A stretch of 64,000 bases of DNA from Flectobacillus major DSM 103 (GCF_000427405.1 NZ_KE386491.1:1-64000); one strand, 5' to 3'. Positions 48,224-57,910 are shown, counted from the first letter of the stretch. The notes: generated by a model not told the origin, from the sequence alone. Translations and numbers: made by a program.

Positions 48224-49249
48224 ATGAACCTCCAACATTCTATTAAACTTTTATCGGCCACAGTGCTGATGAGTGCAGTTTGGGGATGTAGCACCTCGAA
48301 TCAGGTGGGCAAAGTATCTTCTCAGAAAGAAGTGTATGATGACCTCTATGCTTCTGCAAGTGATGTTCGCCCTGCTACTTTAGGCGAGCGTGTTTATGGC
48401 GAAGAACGCTACAATGAGTATGCTTATAAAAATCCTGAGTATAGAAACAGCCAGTCGTCAAACAATGAAGGAACAGATGAGTATTATTCACAAAATTGGA
48501 TAAACTCTCGTCAAGTATACCAAAATACTTCGCAAAACTATTACAGCCAAAATTATAACCCTTATAATTCATATAACTATGGAATGAACAATTGGTATGC
48601 CAACCCGTCTATTTCCTTTGGATTAGGATTTAGCCGTTGGAGTCCATTTGGGTATTCGTCTTTTGGTTATTATGACCCATTCTATGCTTACAGTTATGAC
48701 CCTTGGGGCTGGTCGAGTAGCAGATGGATGTATGGTTATAATTCATGGGGCTACAGTCCGTACGGTTTTTATGACCCTTGGTCGTATCGTTATGGTTACG
48801 GGTATGGTTTTGGAAATACCTATTTTGTCAACAACAATTACGGTAGTGGTGTTACAGGTGCTGACAACAATGTTGTAAACAGGCCTCGTAGCCGTCAGGC
48901 ATATTCAAATTCGGCATATAATAGCGATTTTAATAACTCAAGAGGCTCAGGTGGTACAAGAGGTAATAGAGTAGGCTCGGATATTACTAATAATAACGAT
49001 TACTATTCTCGCCCAGCTAGAAGTGGCAACTCTTATAGCACAGGTACAAACAGTACTGGCACAAGAGGTAATAGTTACTCAAATGGCCGTAATAGCTCTT
49101 GGGACTGGTCGTCGGGCAATAGCAACAATAATCGTTCTACCAATTCTACTTCATCTTGGAGTAACTCTTCAAGCGGAGGCAATAGCAGCAGCGGAAGTAG
49201 TAGTGGCGGCGGTGGAGGCGGCGGTGGTCGTTCTCGTGGTCCAAGATAA
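48224..49249 (+). CDS. Tyr/Gly/Ser/Asn-rich lipoprotein
   Basis: The 341-residue protein has a lipoprotein signal: basic N-terminus, hydrophobic core and AVWGC, where Cys22 would be acylated (Trp at the -2 position is unusual). Then comes a conserved-looking region with DVRPATLGERVYGEERYNEY (about 47-66). A long low-complexity part follows: a Tyr/Trp/Gly/Phe-rich block (about 110-215, with repeated WGYSPYGFYDPWSY-like units) and a Ser/Asn/Gly tail ending in poly-Gly and RSRGPR. Likely outer-membrane anchored and disordered or sticky. Function unknown. Starts at 48218 or 48170 are possible; the signal sequence fits 48224. Confidence 0.75.
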   Translation: MNLQHSIKLLSATVLMSAVWGCSTSNQVGKVSSQKEVYDDLYASASDVRPATLGERVYGEERYNEYAYKNPEYRNSQSSNNEGTDEYYSQNWINSRQVYQNTSQNYYSQNYNPYNSYNYGMNNWYANPSISFGLGFSRWSPFGYSSFGYYDPFYAYSYDPWGWSSSRWMYGYNSWGYSPYGFYDPWSYRYGYGYGFGNTYFVNNNYGSGVTGADNNVVNRPRSRQAYSNSAYNSDFNNSRGSGGTRGNRVGSDITNNNDYYSRPARSGNSYSTGTNSTGTRGNSYSNGRNSSWDWSSGNSNNNRSTNSTSSWSNSSSGGNSSSGSSSGGGGGGGGRSRGPR

Positions 49250-49275
49250 TATTAACATGAGATTAACAAATGATG

Positions 49276-49308
49276 GCCTTGCAAAGATGTACTTTGTAAG
49301 GCTTTTTC
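49276..49308 (+). terminator. Terminator after the lipoprotein gene
   Basis: GCCTTGCAAAG pairs with CTTTGTAAGGC (11 positions, one G-T pair) and TTTTTCTC follows. Confidence 0.8.
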
Positions 49309-49452
49309 TCGTTAATTAGATATTAAATTTCCAAAAACAAACATCTTTAGCTTTATTCGTCTTTTGAATAAGAATTGAGTGGGGGAAAAGTTTATACTAA
49401 GTGTCCTATGAAAAATCTTATTGTAATGAAAATTAAAATTTTTGCATAAGCT

Positions 49453-51093
49453 ATGAAATATATTAATCGTATTGCCTTTGCCTACCTGATGCTTTGTGCA
49501 GGAGGAAGTTTTGCCCAAGATAACAATTATGATGCTTTATCAAGACTATTCTCGCAAACAGTGCCAAGTGGTTCGGCACGTTTTCAGGCTATGGGAGGAA
49601 GCCATTCAGCACTGGGTGCAGACGTAAGTTCTACTTCTGGCAACCCGGCGGGCTTAGGATTTTATACTCGTTCCGAGTTTAGCTTTACACCTGCATTTCA
49701 GAGTATTAGTAATGGTACTTCGTACATCGATACCAAGAAAACCAACACCAGTACCGACAATTTTAATATTGCCAATATTGCGGTAGTATTTGCAGGAACT
49801 GATCCCGAATACAAAAATAGCTGGCGAGGCAATTGGTCTATTTCTTATAACCGTCAAAACACGCTCTACAATAAAGTTAGTTTTGCTGCTCGTAATACCC
49901 AAAGCTCGATGATGGATTACTTTGCCGATGTTACCAATAGAGATATTAATAACAATGGAGTAACCTTCAACGACTTGAAAGATGGACTAAATTTTGATGC
50001 TCCTAATTTTTTGTATGCAAGTGATATGTATTATTGGTCGTTTTTGATTAATCCTCAAGGTAACCCATTTGCTGGAGCAGAAGCAGGTAAGTCGGTTGAC
50101 CAAAAATATGATTTTGAATCTACAGGACGTGTGAGCCAATGGACAATAGGATATGGAGGAACAGCCAATGAAAAATTGTATTTAGGGTTTTCGTTGGGTA
50201 TACCAAGTTTTAGATACGAAACTCGTACTAATTACTCAGAAAGTATTATTAATTATGAGGCTATTCGCTCGTTTGATTTTACTAAAAACTTAACGACAAG
50301 TGCCAGTGGTTTAAACTTGACATTTGGGGGTATTTATAAACACAACAATATGGTTCGTTTTGGAGCATCTATTACAACACCAACATGGTATAATATAGAT
50401 GAGTCGAGTTCGTCGTCACTCAAAGTGGATGTTGATGCAAGTAAGTCGGGAGGTATCGAGTTATCGTCGAATGTGTTGGATGGTAATAATACAATTGCCA
50501 ATCGGTTGTTGGCTTTGGGTTATGGTATTGCACAAGCCAATGGTACGAGTTATATTACCAATGTGCCACGGTTATCAATAGCTCCTTATGATGTCAACTA
50601 TCAGTTAAGAACGCCCTTCAAAGCCAATGGCGGGGTAGCGGTATTTTTTGGTAAAAAAGGCTTTTTATCGGCCGATGTCGAATATGTGGGCTATCGTAGT
50701 ATGAAATTGAGTACATCAAGCAATGATGCGGCCTTGAGTGGCGATTTGGCTTATTATACTGATAATATCAAAAGACAATATAAAAATGTAGTAAATTTTA
50801 AGCTCGGAGGCGAGTTTCGTGAAGGCATTTTTGCGGCACGTGCAGGTATTGCTTATTATGGCGATCCTTATGCAACTACATTTGATAATGAGTCGATTAA
50901 TCGCTCTCAGATGGTGTATTCTGCTGGTGTGGGTATCAAAACCAATACTTTCTATATAGATTTGACAGGAATGTACAGCCAAACCAAACAGGCTTATAAC
51001 CCTTATGTATTGGACGATTCAGCTAAGTTTGCTACAGCTACTATCAACAACTCTTGGGTAAAAGGCTTAGCTACTTTTGGTGTTTATTTCTAG
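49453..51093 (+). CDS. OmpP1/FadL-like outer-membrane beta-barrel protein
   Basis: The 546-residue protein has a signal peptide (IAFAYLMLCAGGSFAQ) and the family hallmark after it: GSARFQAMGGSHSALGADVSSTSGNPAGLGFYTRSEFSFTP (quoted in parts; about 38-78), where NPAGL is diagnostic of the OmpP1/FadL/TodX group and their Bacteroidota relatives. The remaining sequence is alternating beta strands and ends in an aromatic residue (GVYF). It may admit hydrophobic compounds; the substrate is unknown. It stands alone, with a 20-bp perfect inverted repeat behind it. Confidence 0.85.
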   Translation: MKYINRIAFAYLMLCAGGSFAQDNNYDALSRLFSQTVPSGSARFQAMGGSHSALGADVSSTSGNPAGLGFYTRSEFSFTPAFQSISNGTSYIDTKKTNTSTDNFNIANIAVVFAGTDPEYKNSWRGNWSISYNRQNTLYNKVSFAARNTQSSMMDYFADVTNRDINNNGVTFNDLKDGLNFDAPNFLYASDMYYWSFLINPQGNPFAGAEAGKSVDQKYDFESTGRVSQWTIGYGGTANEKLYLGFSLGIPSFRYETRTNYSESIINYEAIRSFDFTKNLTTSASGLNLTFGGIYKHNNMVRFGASITTPTWYNIDESSSSSLKVDVDASKSGGIELSSNVLDGNNTIANRLLALGYGIAQANGTSYITNVPRLSIAPYDVNYQLRTPFKANGGVAVFFGKKGFLSADVEYVGYRSMKLSTSSNDAALSGDLAYYTDNIKRQYKNVVNFKLGGEFREGIFAARAGIAYYGDPYATTFDNESINRSQMVYSAGVGIKTNTFYIDLTGMYSQTKQAYNPYVLDDSAKFATATINNSWVKGLATFGVYF

Positions 51094-51100
51094 AGGTTAT

Positions 51101-51155
51101 TTTTCAACAAAAACATGAGTTATGTATGAGTGATCACTCATGTTTTTGTTGAAAA
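51101..51155. terminator. Bidirectional terminator, 20-bp perfect arms
   Basis: The 20-base arms 51101-51120 and 51136-51155 are exact inverted repeats with T and A runs at the ends, separating the converging barrel-protein and aroK genes. Confidence 0.85.
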
Positions 51156-51159
51156 TAAA

Positions 51160-51675
51160 TTACATTTTCATTTCATCCAAAAGCCACAATAGTTGCTCTA
51201 CATCAATACTACCATCAACTTTTAAGTCGGCACGCATATAATCTGGTAGGCGTGCTTCGTAGCGTTTTCGGATATCATCTAGCAATGCCATATTATTCGA
51301 TTGCTTATTGATGAGAGGCCTATTGTTGGCATCGGACATCTTGATGCGTTTGGCCAAATCCTCGGGCTGTACATTCAAGAATATACTAATACCCTGAGCC
51401 TTGATAAAGTCCATGTTATCAAAAAAACAGGGAACTCCACCACCAGTAGCAATCACGACTTTTTGGTTGGGGAGGAATTTTTTGAGAATCATACTTTCTA
51501 CTTCACGGAAATAATTCTCGCCCTTCCATTTAAAAATCTCTGGAATAGATTGGTTTTCGTGGCGTTCTATAAGCTCATCCATATCTACAAATTGGTAGCC
51601 AATAGCTTTTGCCAGCTGACGACCCAAGGTGCTTTTACCAGAAGAGGGCATTCCAACTAAAAATATATTTTTCAT
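51160..51675 (-). CDS. aroK: Shikimate kinase
   Basis: Phosphorylates shikimate at the 3-position in the aromatic amino acid pathway. The 171-residue protein has the P-loop GMPSSGKSTLG (about 8-18), the shikimate site DMDELIE (about 33-39), the GGGVP loop near 80 and a lid region with RPLI (about 118-121). The start is ATG 51675 (MKNIFLVGMPSSGKS), nine residues inside the longest frame, because kinases of this family begin just before the P-loop. Upstream on the same strand lies the DoxX-like gene. Confidence 0.95.
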   Translation of the reverse strand: MKNIFLVGMPSSGKSTLGRQLAKAIGYQFVDMDELIERHENQSIPEIFKWKGENYFREVESMILKKFLPNQKVVIATGGGVPCFFDNMDFIKAQGISIFLNVQPEDLAKRIKMSDANNRPLINKQSNNMALLDDIRKRYEARLPDYMRADLKVDGSIDVEQLLWLLDEMKM

Positions 51676-51740
51676 GTATCTATTTCTGCCTACCCCAAAC
51701 ATGCTAGTATACTAGTTATGACTAGGCTGCTAAAGGGATT

Positions 51741-52841
51741 TTATTGTAACTTTTCCAAGACTTCTTCTTTAGATGGCGTTGCGTTATGCGACCATTTTCC
51801 TTTTACTGTACCATCTTTTAGCAACCAAATAACAGGGTTAGCTCTAGCAATGGTTTTTAATACCTTAACGTCGGCACTTAATACAGGGATAGCTAATTTT
51901 TGTTCGGAAACAAACTTTTGAACATCGCTGTCGGCCGAGCCTGTTACAAGCCAAACGGTAACGTCAGACCCCTTCAAACTTTGGATTAAACTTCTGATTT
52001 TATCAAAATGTTCAGTATGGGCTTTTTGTACAAAAGGACTAACAATCATTAATTTTTTTCCTACAAAACTTTCAGCTTTATAGTCAATCGAGTCACCATT
52101 ACGATACAAATTATAGTCGGTAATACGAGCTTTGGCCTCGTCTTCATTGAGCTGAATCATTTGTTTGAATTTCCATGTGGTATCGGTTGGATATTCGTTA
52201 AATTCTTGCTCTTTGCCATTTTTCTCCATAATATACTTAAACTTAGGTGTTTCGCTAGGCTTCATGTTTTCGGCAATATTTTCGCCAATAGCATAAGGCA
52301 AGCCATCTTGTACAGGCAAATAGCGAACTGCATAAATGCCAAGTAATAAGCAAAATACACTAGAAATAGCTACAACAGAGCCTGTTTTTTTATCGGCAAA
52401 AATATGGCGTTGCCACAAAATAATTAAAATAAAGAACAGTAAGACCATATCCTTGATAAACGATGTCCAAGGTTTTAGTTTGATGGTTTCTCCAAAACAA
52501 CCGCAGTCGGTTACTTTATTGAAATATGCCGAATAAAAGGTAAGAAAACCAAAGAAAATTACTGTGGCTAGCAATACCCAAGAGGCTGTCTTGAGTTTAT
52601 ATTGTACCAATAAGCACACCCCAAGCACCAATTCTAAGGCACATAGAAAAATCGAAACATACAAGGCCAAAGGAACCCAGAAATGCCAAAATCCCGCCAT
52701 CCAAGGAAAGTCTGTAGCAAAAACATCAAAATATTCTTCTAATTTGATTTCTGTTCCTACTGGGTCGTTGAGTTTGATTAGTCCTGAGAAAATAAAAATG
52801 ATACCAACGAAAATCCGAGAAAAATGAGCAATAAATTTCAT
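51741..52841 (-). CDS. DoxX/MauE-like membrane protein (BT_3928 type)
   Basis: The 366-residue protein has five transmembrane helices in the first ~170 residues, with RIFVGIIFIFSGLIKLNDP and the CGCFGE motif typical of DoxX/MauE relatives. A soluble C-terminal half (about 190-366) has a thioredoxin-like look (LMIVSPFVQK..., IPVLSADVKVL, PVIWLLKDGTVKGKW) but no CxxC pair. Family members take part in redox or methylamine-dehydrogenase maturation, but here the function is unknown. It sits between aroK and the DUF1599 gene, all on the same strand with modest gaps. Confidence 0.85.
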   Translation of the reverse strand: MKFIAHFSRIFVGIIFIFSGLIKLNDPVGTEIKLEEYFDVFATDFPWMAGFWHFWVPLALYVSIFLCALELVLGVCLLVQYKLKTASWVLLATVIFFGFLTFYSAYFNKVTDCGCFGETIKLKPWTSFIKDMVLLFFILIILWQRHIFADKKTGSVVAISSVFCLLLGIYAVRYLPVQDGLPYAIGENIAENMKPSETPKFKYIMEKNGKEQEFNEYPTDTTWKFKQMIQLNEDEAKARITDYNLYRNGDSIDYKAESFVGKKLMIVSPFVQKAHTEHFDKIRSLIQSLKGSDVTVWLVTGSADSDVQKFVSEQKLAIPVLSADVKVLKTIARANPVIWLLKDGTVKGKWSHNATPSKEEVLEKLQ

Positions 52842-52979
52842 GATAGAATGGGGTTCAAAAATAAGAGCTAGGGATTGATTATTGACAATAGCTATAGTAT
52901 TGCCATGAATTTACAAAAATAACCAAGACCATGCCACAATTCTGTTAATGAACTGTTAAAGCAATTTTTATGAGCTGTA

Positions 52980-53546
52980 TTATTGTTGTTGCTGTTGTTG
53001 TTGTCCCCAACCCATTTGGATAAGACAAAAAACGGCATAATTAAGCATATCTTGATAGTTGGCTTCTACACCTTCCGAAACAAGGGTTTGTCCTTGATTA
53101 TCTTCGATTTGTTTCGTTCTAAAGATTTTCATCAAAATCAAATCGGTCATCGAACTTACACGCATATCACGCCAAGCTTCGCCATAATCATGATTTTTGT
53201 TCATCAAAAGTCCAAGTGTTTTGGCTACTTGTTGGTCGTAAAGCTCGCTTAACTCTGTTTCCGAAAATTCCATTTGAGTAGAATCGGTAAGGGCATTCTG
53301 AATCATCGCAATGATACAGTAATTGATAATACCAATAAATTCACCTTCAATACCGTCGTTTACCTTCTGTACCCCTTTCTCTTGGATAGACCGAATACGT
53401 TGTGCCTTAATGAAAATTTGGTCGGTTAAACTTGGCAAACGTAAAATACGCCAAGAAGTACCATAATCTTTATTTTTTTTCTGGAAAAGCTCTTTACACA
53501 CAGATATTACTTGACGATATTCGATTTCTGTTTTTGTCATTAGCAT
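52980..53546 (-). CDS. DUF1599 protein with two repeats and a polyglutamine tail
   Basis: The 188-residue cytoplasmic protein consists of two tandem copies of the same domain: KNKDYGTSWRILR at about 24-36 and KNHDYGEAWRDMR at about 115-127, each followed by a TDQIFIKAQRIRSI / TDLILMKIFRTKQI helix. DUF1599 is common and uncharacterised in Bacteroidota. The protein ends in GWG followed by seven Gln, encoded by CAA/CAG repeats. The start could be Met1 or Met3 (53540). It precedes the DoxX-like gene on the same strand. Confidence 0.9.
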   Translation of the reverse strand: MLMTKTEIEYRQVISVCKELFQKKNKDYGTSWRILRLPSLTDQIFIKAQRIRSIQEKGVQKVNDGIEGEFIGIINYCIIAMIQNALTDSTQMEFSETELSELYDQQVAKTLGLLMNKNHDYGEAWRDMRVSSMTDLILMKIFRTKQIEDNQGQTLVSEGVEANYQDMLNYAVFCLIQMGWGQQQQQQQ

Positions 53547-53744
53547 AATAAAATAAGGACAGTATACTAAAATGTCCAGGTAGGTTGTTGGATATATTCT
53601 GCAAAAGTATTGCTTTTTGACCGAAATTTAAACTTTGAGACAGCTCAGCAATAGCATTTAGTAAGAATGAAGCATTTGGTATCTTCTTATGATAGGCGTA
53701 ATAACCCTTTGCGTGTATATCGATTAAAGGTGTAATTTTTGCTA

Positions 53745-54836
53745 TTATAGTTGTAAAGTAAGCTGAACAGAAAAAAGCTCATTTTCTGACACAATAGCCA
53801 GATTGTGTCTATTAGGATACAATAGCTCAAGTCGCTTTTGAGTATTTTGTAATCCTATTCCACTAGCAGCTCTCTTTGGTTGTTGGGGTAATTTATTGTT
53901 GCGTATCTCCACATACAACATTGATTTTTCTACCGAAACGCTAATTTGTACCCACGCTTTTGTTTTGGCAATTACGTTTTCAACGCCATGCTTGAAGGCA
54001 TTTTCTACTAAGTTCAATAACAACATCGAAGGAATTGTGTCTTTTTCTCCTATATTTTCGGTATCAAAACCAATTAAAACCCTATTCCCATAGCGTATTT
54101 TAGCAAGGTCAAGATAATCCGTAATATGCTCTAGTTCGTTTGATAATAGTATCAGATCAAAAGACGACTCATAGAGTGTTCGTCGCATTAAATGTGATAA
54201 TTTTAAGATAGCCTCCAAAGCCCTAGCATCGTTTTGTAATACAAGGCTATAAATACTATTGAGATTGTTAAAAAAGAAATGGGGATTTAGCTGATTTTTG
54301 AGCTTATTTAATTCCAATAAAGAGTTATCTCTTTCTAAAGTGATTATTTTGATAGAGGACTCGTAATATGACTTTCCGAATTTGATAACCAGCGGAAAAA
54401 GTAGTTCAAAAAAAGTATCAAAAAGGTAATAAAATGAAGGATGATTTCCCAGAAAAGCATTTTTGAGTCCATTTTGAAAGAAATTAGTACTAGCGTAGTA
54501 GGTTTCGCTATGGACATTAATTTGCCCCAATTTCAAATATGCCCCAATACTATAATAATTAATGAGCGTAACCAAGGCATAGTAAACTATGCACAATGCC
54601 AATAAGGGCAGATATTTCTTTTGAAATAGAAGAGGAATTCCCTTGTAGGCAATACCGTAAAAAGCCAGAATATTGATGCAAAAATTAGAAAACCCCGTAG
54701 GCAATATCCTGCCAGAAGTGAGGCTTTCTTGCAGTACGATAAACCTAAGAAAAAAGATAATTGCCCAAAACAAAATATGTAAAAACACGCTTAAAGCTGG
54801 AGGATAAGTCAAGTGGATAGAGCGATGGCGATACAT
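53745..54836 (-). CDS. LytS-type sensor histidine kinase
   Basis: The 363-residue membrane kinase has about four transmembrane helices (about 15-150), a linker, and QLNPHFFFNNLNSIYSLVL with phosphoacceptor His186. The GHKL ATPase part has LLLNLVENAFKHGVE and SGIGLQNTQKRLELLYP. It is encoded one base after its cognate LytTR regulator, so translation is probably coupled. The gene order (regulator first) is opposite to the pair at 44.0-46.1 kb. Signal unknown. Confidence 0.92.
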   Translation of the reverse strand: MYRHRSIHLTYPPALSVFLHILFWAIIFFLRFIVLQESLTSGRILPTGFSNFCINILAFYGIAYKGIPLLFQKKYLPLLALCIVYYALVTLINYYSIGAYLKLGQINVHSETYYASTNFFQNGLKNAFLGNHPSFYYLFDTFFELLFPLVIKFGKSYYESSIKIITLERDNSLLELNKLKNQLNPHFFFNNLNSIYSLVLQNDARALEAILKLSHLMRRTLYESSFDLILLSNELEHITDYLDLAKIRYGNRVLIGFDTENIGEKDTIPSMLLLNLVENAFKHGVENVIAKTKAWVQISVSVEKSMLYVEIRNNKLPQQPKRAASGIGLQNTQKRLELLYPNRHNLAIVSENELFSVQLTLQL

Positions 54837-54837
54837 A

Positions 54838-55569
54838 CTAATTAATGGGTTTGATTCTTTGTAATACTCTTTCTCGAAATTGTAGTCCTATCTGAAGTTT
54901 TGTATCATTTTCTAGTTCAATGACATTCCCCTCAATAGATTTTACAGCGTCTATTTGTACAATATATGATTTATGAATTCTGAAGAATAGCTGTGAAGGT
55001 AAAAGGCTTTCTACCTTTTTCATAGTAATATGCGTTACGATAGTTTTACCTACGAATGGTACAATCTTGATATAATCGCCAAGTCCTTCTATATACAAAA
55101 TATTGTCAAAGTCTATTCGGGTAATTTTACCATTTTCTTTTACGTAAAACTTGGTATCTTCCTCTCCTTGAGATTCTTCCAATATTGTGGGTATACTGCT
55201 AGCCGAATTATGTAAAAGAGTTATTTTATTAATCGCTTTCAAAAACCTATCAAAAGCAATAGGCTTTACCAGAAAGTCGCCTACGTCTAGGTCAAAGCCT
55301 TCAATAGCATATTCCTGATAAGCCGAAGTGATAATCACATAAGGGCGTTTGTGAAGCGATTTTAGCATTTGAATACCCGAAATTTCGGGCATTTTGATGT
55401 CAGTAAATACAATATCCACTTCATGTTGGCGGATATATTCTAGTCCTTCCAAAGCATTAGACAATACTATATCTAGTTGTAAAAATGGAATTTTCTCGAT
55501 AAAATGCTGCATTACTTGTTGGGCGGGCAGTTCATCGTCGATAACAATACATTTAAGAGGATACGCCAT
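54838..55569 (-). CDS. LytTR-type response regulator
   Basis: The 243-residue regulator has a receiver domain with IDDELPAQ, phosphoacceptor Asp57 in FTDIKMP and FLVKPIAF, and a LytTR DNA-binding domain (about 140-240; FYVKENGKITRIDFDNILYI in part, RIHKSYIVQIDAVKSI). It is probably phosphorylated by the kinase encoded immediately downstream. LytTR regulators bind paired imperfect repeats; I could not identify a target site nearby. Confidence 0.95.
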   Translation of the reverse strand: MAYPLKCIVIDDELPAQQVMQHFIEKIPFLQLDIVLSNALEGLEYIRQHEVDIVFTDIKMPEISGIQMLKSLHKRPYVIITSAYQEYAIEGFDLDVGDFLVKPIAFDRFLKAINKITLLHNSASSIPTILEESQGEEDTKFYVKENGKITRIDFDNILYIEGLGDYIKIVPFVGKTIVTHITMKKVESLLPSQLFFRIHKSYIVQIDAVKSIEGNVIELENDTKLQIGLQFRERVLQRIKPIN

Positions 55570-55760
55570 ATTTGATACGATTGGTTAAGCTGGCTCATAA
55601 ATTTATATTGACTTCTCCAAAACCATGTTTGTCGATAGCCAGCCCTAGTTTATCGATTTTTTTTAATTTACTATTATTTCATTATCAATTTTGGATTGCT
55701 CGAAAATACCATAAATAAGGGCAAAAAGACGATTTTATAACGTTTAAATTCAAAATTAAT

Positions 55761-57005
55761 ATGAGATTTCCAAGGGTTTTATTCCTGATTTTGTTTATGC
55801 CAAAGTTGGCTTTAGGTCAACTATCAGCGAAGTCTATTGCTACACAGCAAGGGATAGCCATCAAGACACTACTAACCCCAATAGGAGCAAAACGGGTAGT
55901 AGGGTTAGGCGAGGGCACACATGGTACCAAAGAATTTAATGATATTCGGGTAGCTATTATTCAAGAGCTTTTCCTCCAAAAAGGCTTTAATATCATTTGT
56001 CTGGAAAGTGCTTATGGTGGAGGTTATTGGCTCAATCAAATCATCAATTCTAATGAGGATATTAAACAAGCCATGAAACAGCACCTAACTTCGATTTGGC
56101 AAACCCAAGAAATAGAAGCCTTGTTGCTATGGATGCGGCAGTATAACCAAACTCATAACAAGCCCATAACATTGATGGGTATGGACTGGAATTATATAGG
56201 AGGTTCAGGTAAAATCGTAAAGGAATTTTGTGAGAAAATAGGTACGTTAAAAACCTATGCCAACCAGCTAGAGCAATGTACCCTCAGGCAAGATACTGCG
56301 TGGGAAAAGCAAAATGATACTACAGCCGTACTGAATATGGCCGATATTATTCTGAATGCTTCAGAAGGGTATACTCTTACTGTCAAGATTGACAGTATTA
56401 TGAATACAAAGCATGAATATCCTTTGGCTTTGAAAAATGCTTTACTTAATTGTAAACATGGGTTTTATGTATTGTATCAGGCAGGGAAAAAGCAAGAAGC
56501 TTTGTCAAGAGATGCCATGATGGCCGATATGGTATTGGCTGTATTAAACCAGCAACCCAATGCAAAAATGGCTATTATGGCTCATAATGGCCATGTGGCC
56601 TACAAAGCATCGGAGTATTTGCAAGGTGATGCCAACCCTGGAGGGATGGGGTATTTTTTACGAAAAAAAATAGGGAAGTCGTATTATGCAATAGGCACAA
56701 CCACCGTAAAAGGAACTTATAGTGCTACAACAGATTTTGTAGATACCCATACCAATCAATTTCGGCCTTATCGCTTAAATAATCCTATATCAACCTCTTG
56801 GGAAGCTTATTTTGCCCAACAAAAATCAAGTATTTTTTGGATTGACGCAGGGGCGGGTTTATTGAAAAATAAGAAAAAATCATTTCGGTTTATTGGCTAT
56901 CGGCCAGAAAATCAAGATAGTTATACCGAAGAAGCCAGTTTTGACACCTACTTCGATGCCATGCTGTTTCTCAGAGAAACTACTGCTGCTAGGCATTTAT
57001 TTTAA
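55761..57005 (+). CDS. Erythromycin-esterase-family protein, secreted
   Basis: The 414-residue protein has a signal peptide (VLFLILFMPKLALG) and then the erythromycin-esterase/EreA-like fold: VVGLGEGTHGTKEFNDIR (about 47-64), supplying the catalytic Glu and His, FNIICLESAYGGG, and MAIMAHNGHVAY near 270-280. Family members hydrolyse macrolide rings in some cases, but many are not resistance proteins, and the exported location here argues for a different or unknown substrate. It lies 68 bases before the folP start. Confidence 0.88.
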   Translation: MRFPRVLFLILFMPKLALGQLSAKSIATQQGIAIKTLLTPIGAKRVVGLGEGTHGTKEFNDIRVAIIQELFLQKGFNIICLESAYGGGYWLNQIINSNEDIKQAMKQHLTSIWQTQEIEALLLWMRQYNQTHNKPITLMGMDWNYIGGSGKIVKEFCEKIGTLKTYANQLEQCTLRQDTAWEKQNDTTAVLNMADIILNASEGYTLTVKIDSIMNTKHEYPLALKNALLNCKHGFYVLYQAGKKQEALSRDAMMADMVLAVLNQQPNAKMAIMAHNGHVAYKASEYLQGDANPGGMGYFLRKKIGKSYYAIGTTTVKGTYSATTDFVDTHTNQFRPYRLNNPISTSWEAYFAQQKSSIFWIDAGAGLLKNKKKSFRFIGYRPENQDSYTEEASFDTYFDAMLFLRETTAARHLF

Positions 57006-57039
57006 CAAACCCAGTAAGGCTAAAATACCTACTTCGTAC

Positions 57040-57047
57040 TATCTTTG
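57040..57047 (+). promoter_or_regulatory. Candidate -7 element for folP
   Basis: TATCTTTG matches TAnnTTTG. It overlaps the alternative GTG start at 57047, which favours ATG 57074 as the real folP start. Confidence 0.5.
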
Positions 57048-57073
57048 TGGTTTATAACAATCCTGATTTTGGT

Positions 57074-57910
57074 ATGACGCAGATAATTAATTGCAGAGGA
57101 ACACTTGTCGATTTAGTCCAGCCCCGTATTATGGGTATTATGAATATCACACCTGATTCCTTTTTTGAAAGAAGCCGCTTTTATACTACTGATGAAATTT
57201 TGACCCAAACCGAAAAAATGTTATTGGCAGGTGCTACCTTTTTAGATTTGGGAGGGCATTCAACACGCCCTGGGGCATCGCCAGTAAGCCAAGACGAAGA
57301 AATGAGGCGAGTTGTGCCTGCAGTCGAACAGATTTTGGCTCGGTTTCCTGAGGCGTTAATTTCTATAGATACCTTTCGGGCTTCGGTGGCCAAAGCTTGT
57401 GTCGAGGCTGGTGCTGTTATGATTAATGATGTTTCGGGGGGCTTGCTCGATACCCAAATGTACAAAACCGTAGCCAGCTTTGGTAATGTACCTTATGTAT
57501 TGATGCACATGAGGGGAACCATCGAAACCATGACGCAAATGACCCAATACGATAATTTGGTATTAGATATTCTCGACGACTTACAGCAAAAAGTAGCTCA
57601 GCTCAGGGCTTTGAATCAGCGTGATATTATCCTTGATTTGGGTTTTGGGTTTGCCAAAAATATCGAACAAAACTATAAGTTACTTAATCATATCGAAGAT
57701 TTTGCTGTGATGAACTTACCAATGTTGGTAGGGGTGTCTCGTAAGTCTATGATTTGGCGAAAATTGAATATCCCAGCCTCCGAAGCACTTAATGGAACTA
57801 CCGCTCTTAATACGGTTTCTTTGCTAAAAGGAGCGAATATTTTGCGAGTACACGATGTAAAAGAAGCAATAGAAGTAGTACATTTGGTTGAAGCACTTTT
57901 GGCTAAATAA
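57074..57910 (+). CDS. folP: Dihydropteroate synthase
   Basis: Joins pterin pyrophosphate and para-aminobenzoate in folate synthesis; target of sulfonamides. The 278-residue TIM-barrel has the motifs GIMNITPDSFFERSRF (about 19-34), DLGGHSTRPGASPV (about 59-72), IDTFRASVAKACVEAGA, NDVSGG, and DLGFGFAKN. The final motif, RVHDV, is intact. The start is ATG 57074; the GTG at 57047 lies in the promoter. A perfect 32-base palindrome begins at its stop. Confidence 0.96.
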   Translation: MTQIINCRGTLVDLVQPRIMGIMNITPDSFFERSRFYTTDEILTQTEKMLLAGATFLDLGGHSTRPGASPVSQDEEMRRVVPAVEQILARFPEALISIDTFRASVAKACVEAGAVMINDVSGGLLDTQMYKTVASFGNVPYVLMHMRGTIETMTQMTQYDNLVLDILDDLQQKVAQLRALNQRDIILDLGFGFAKNIEQNYKLLNHIEDFAVMNLPMLVGVSRKSMIWRKLNIPASEALNGTTALNTVSLLKGANILRVHDVKEAIEVVHLVEALLAK

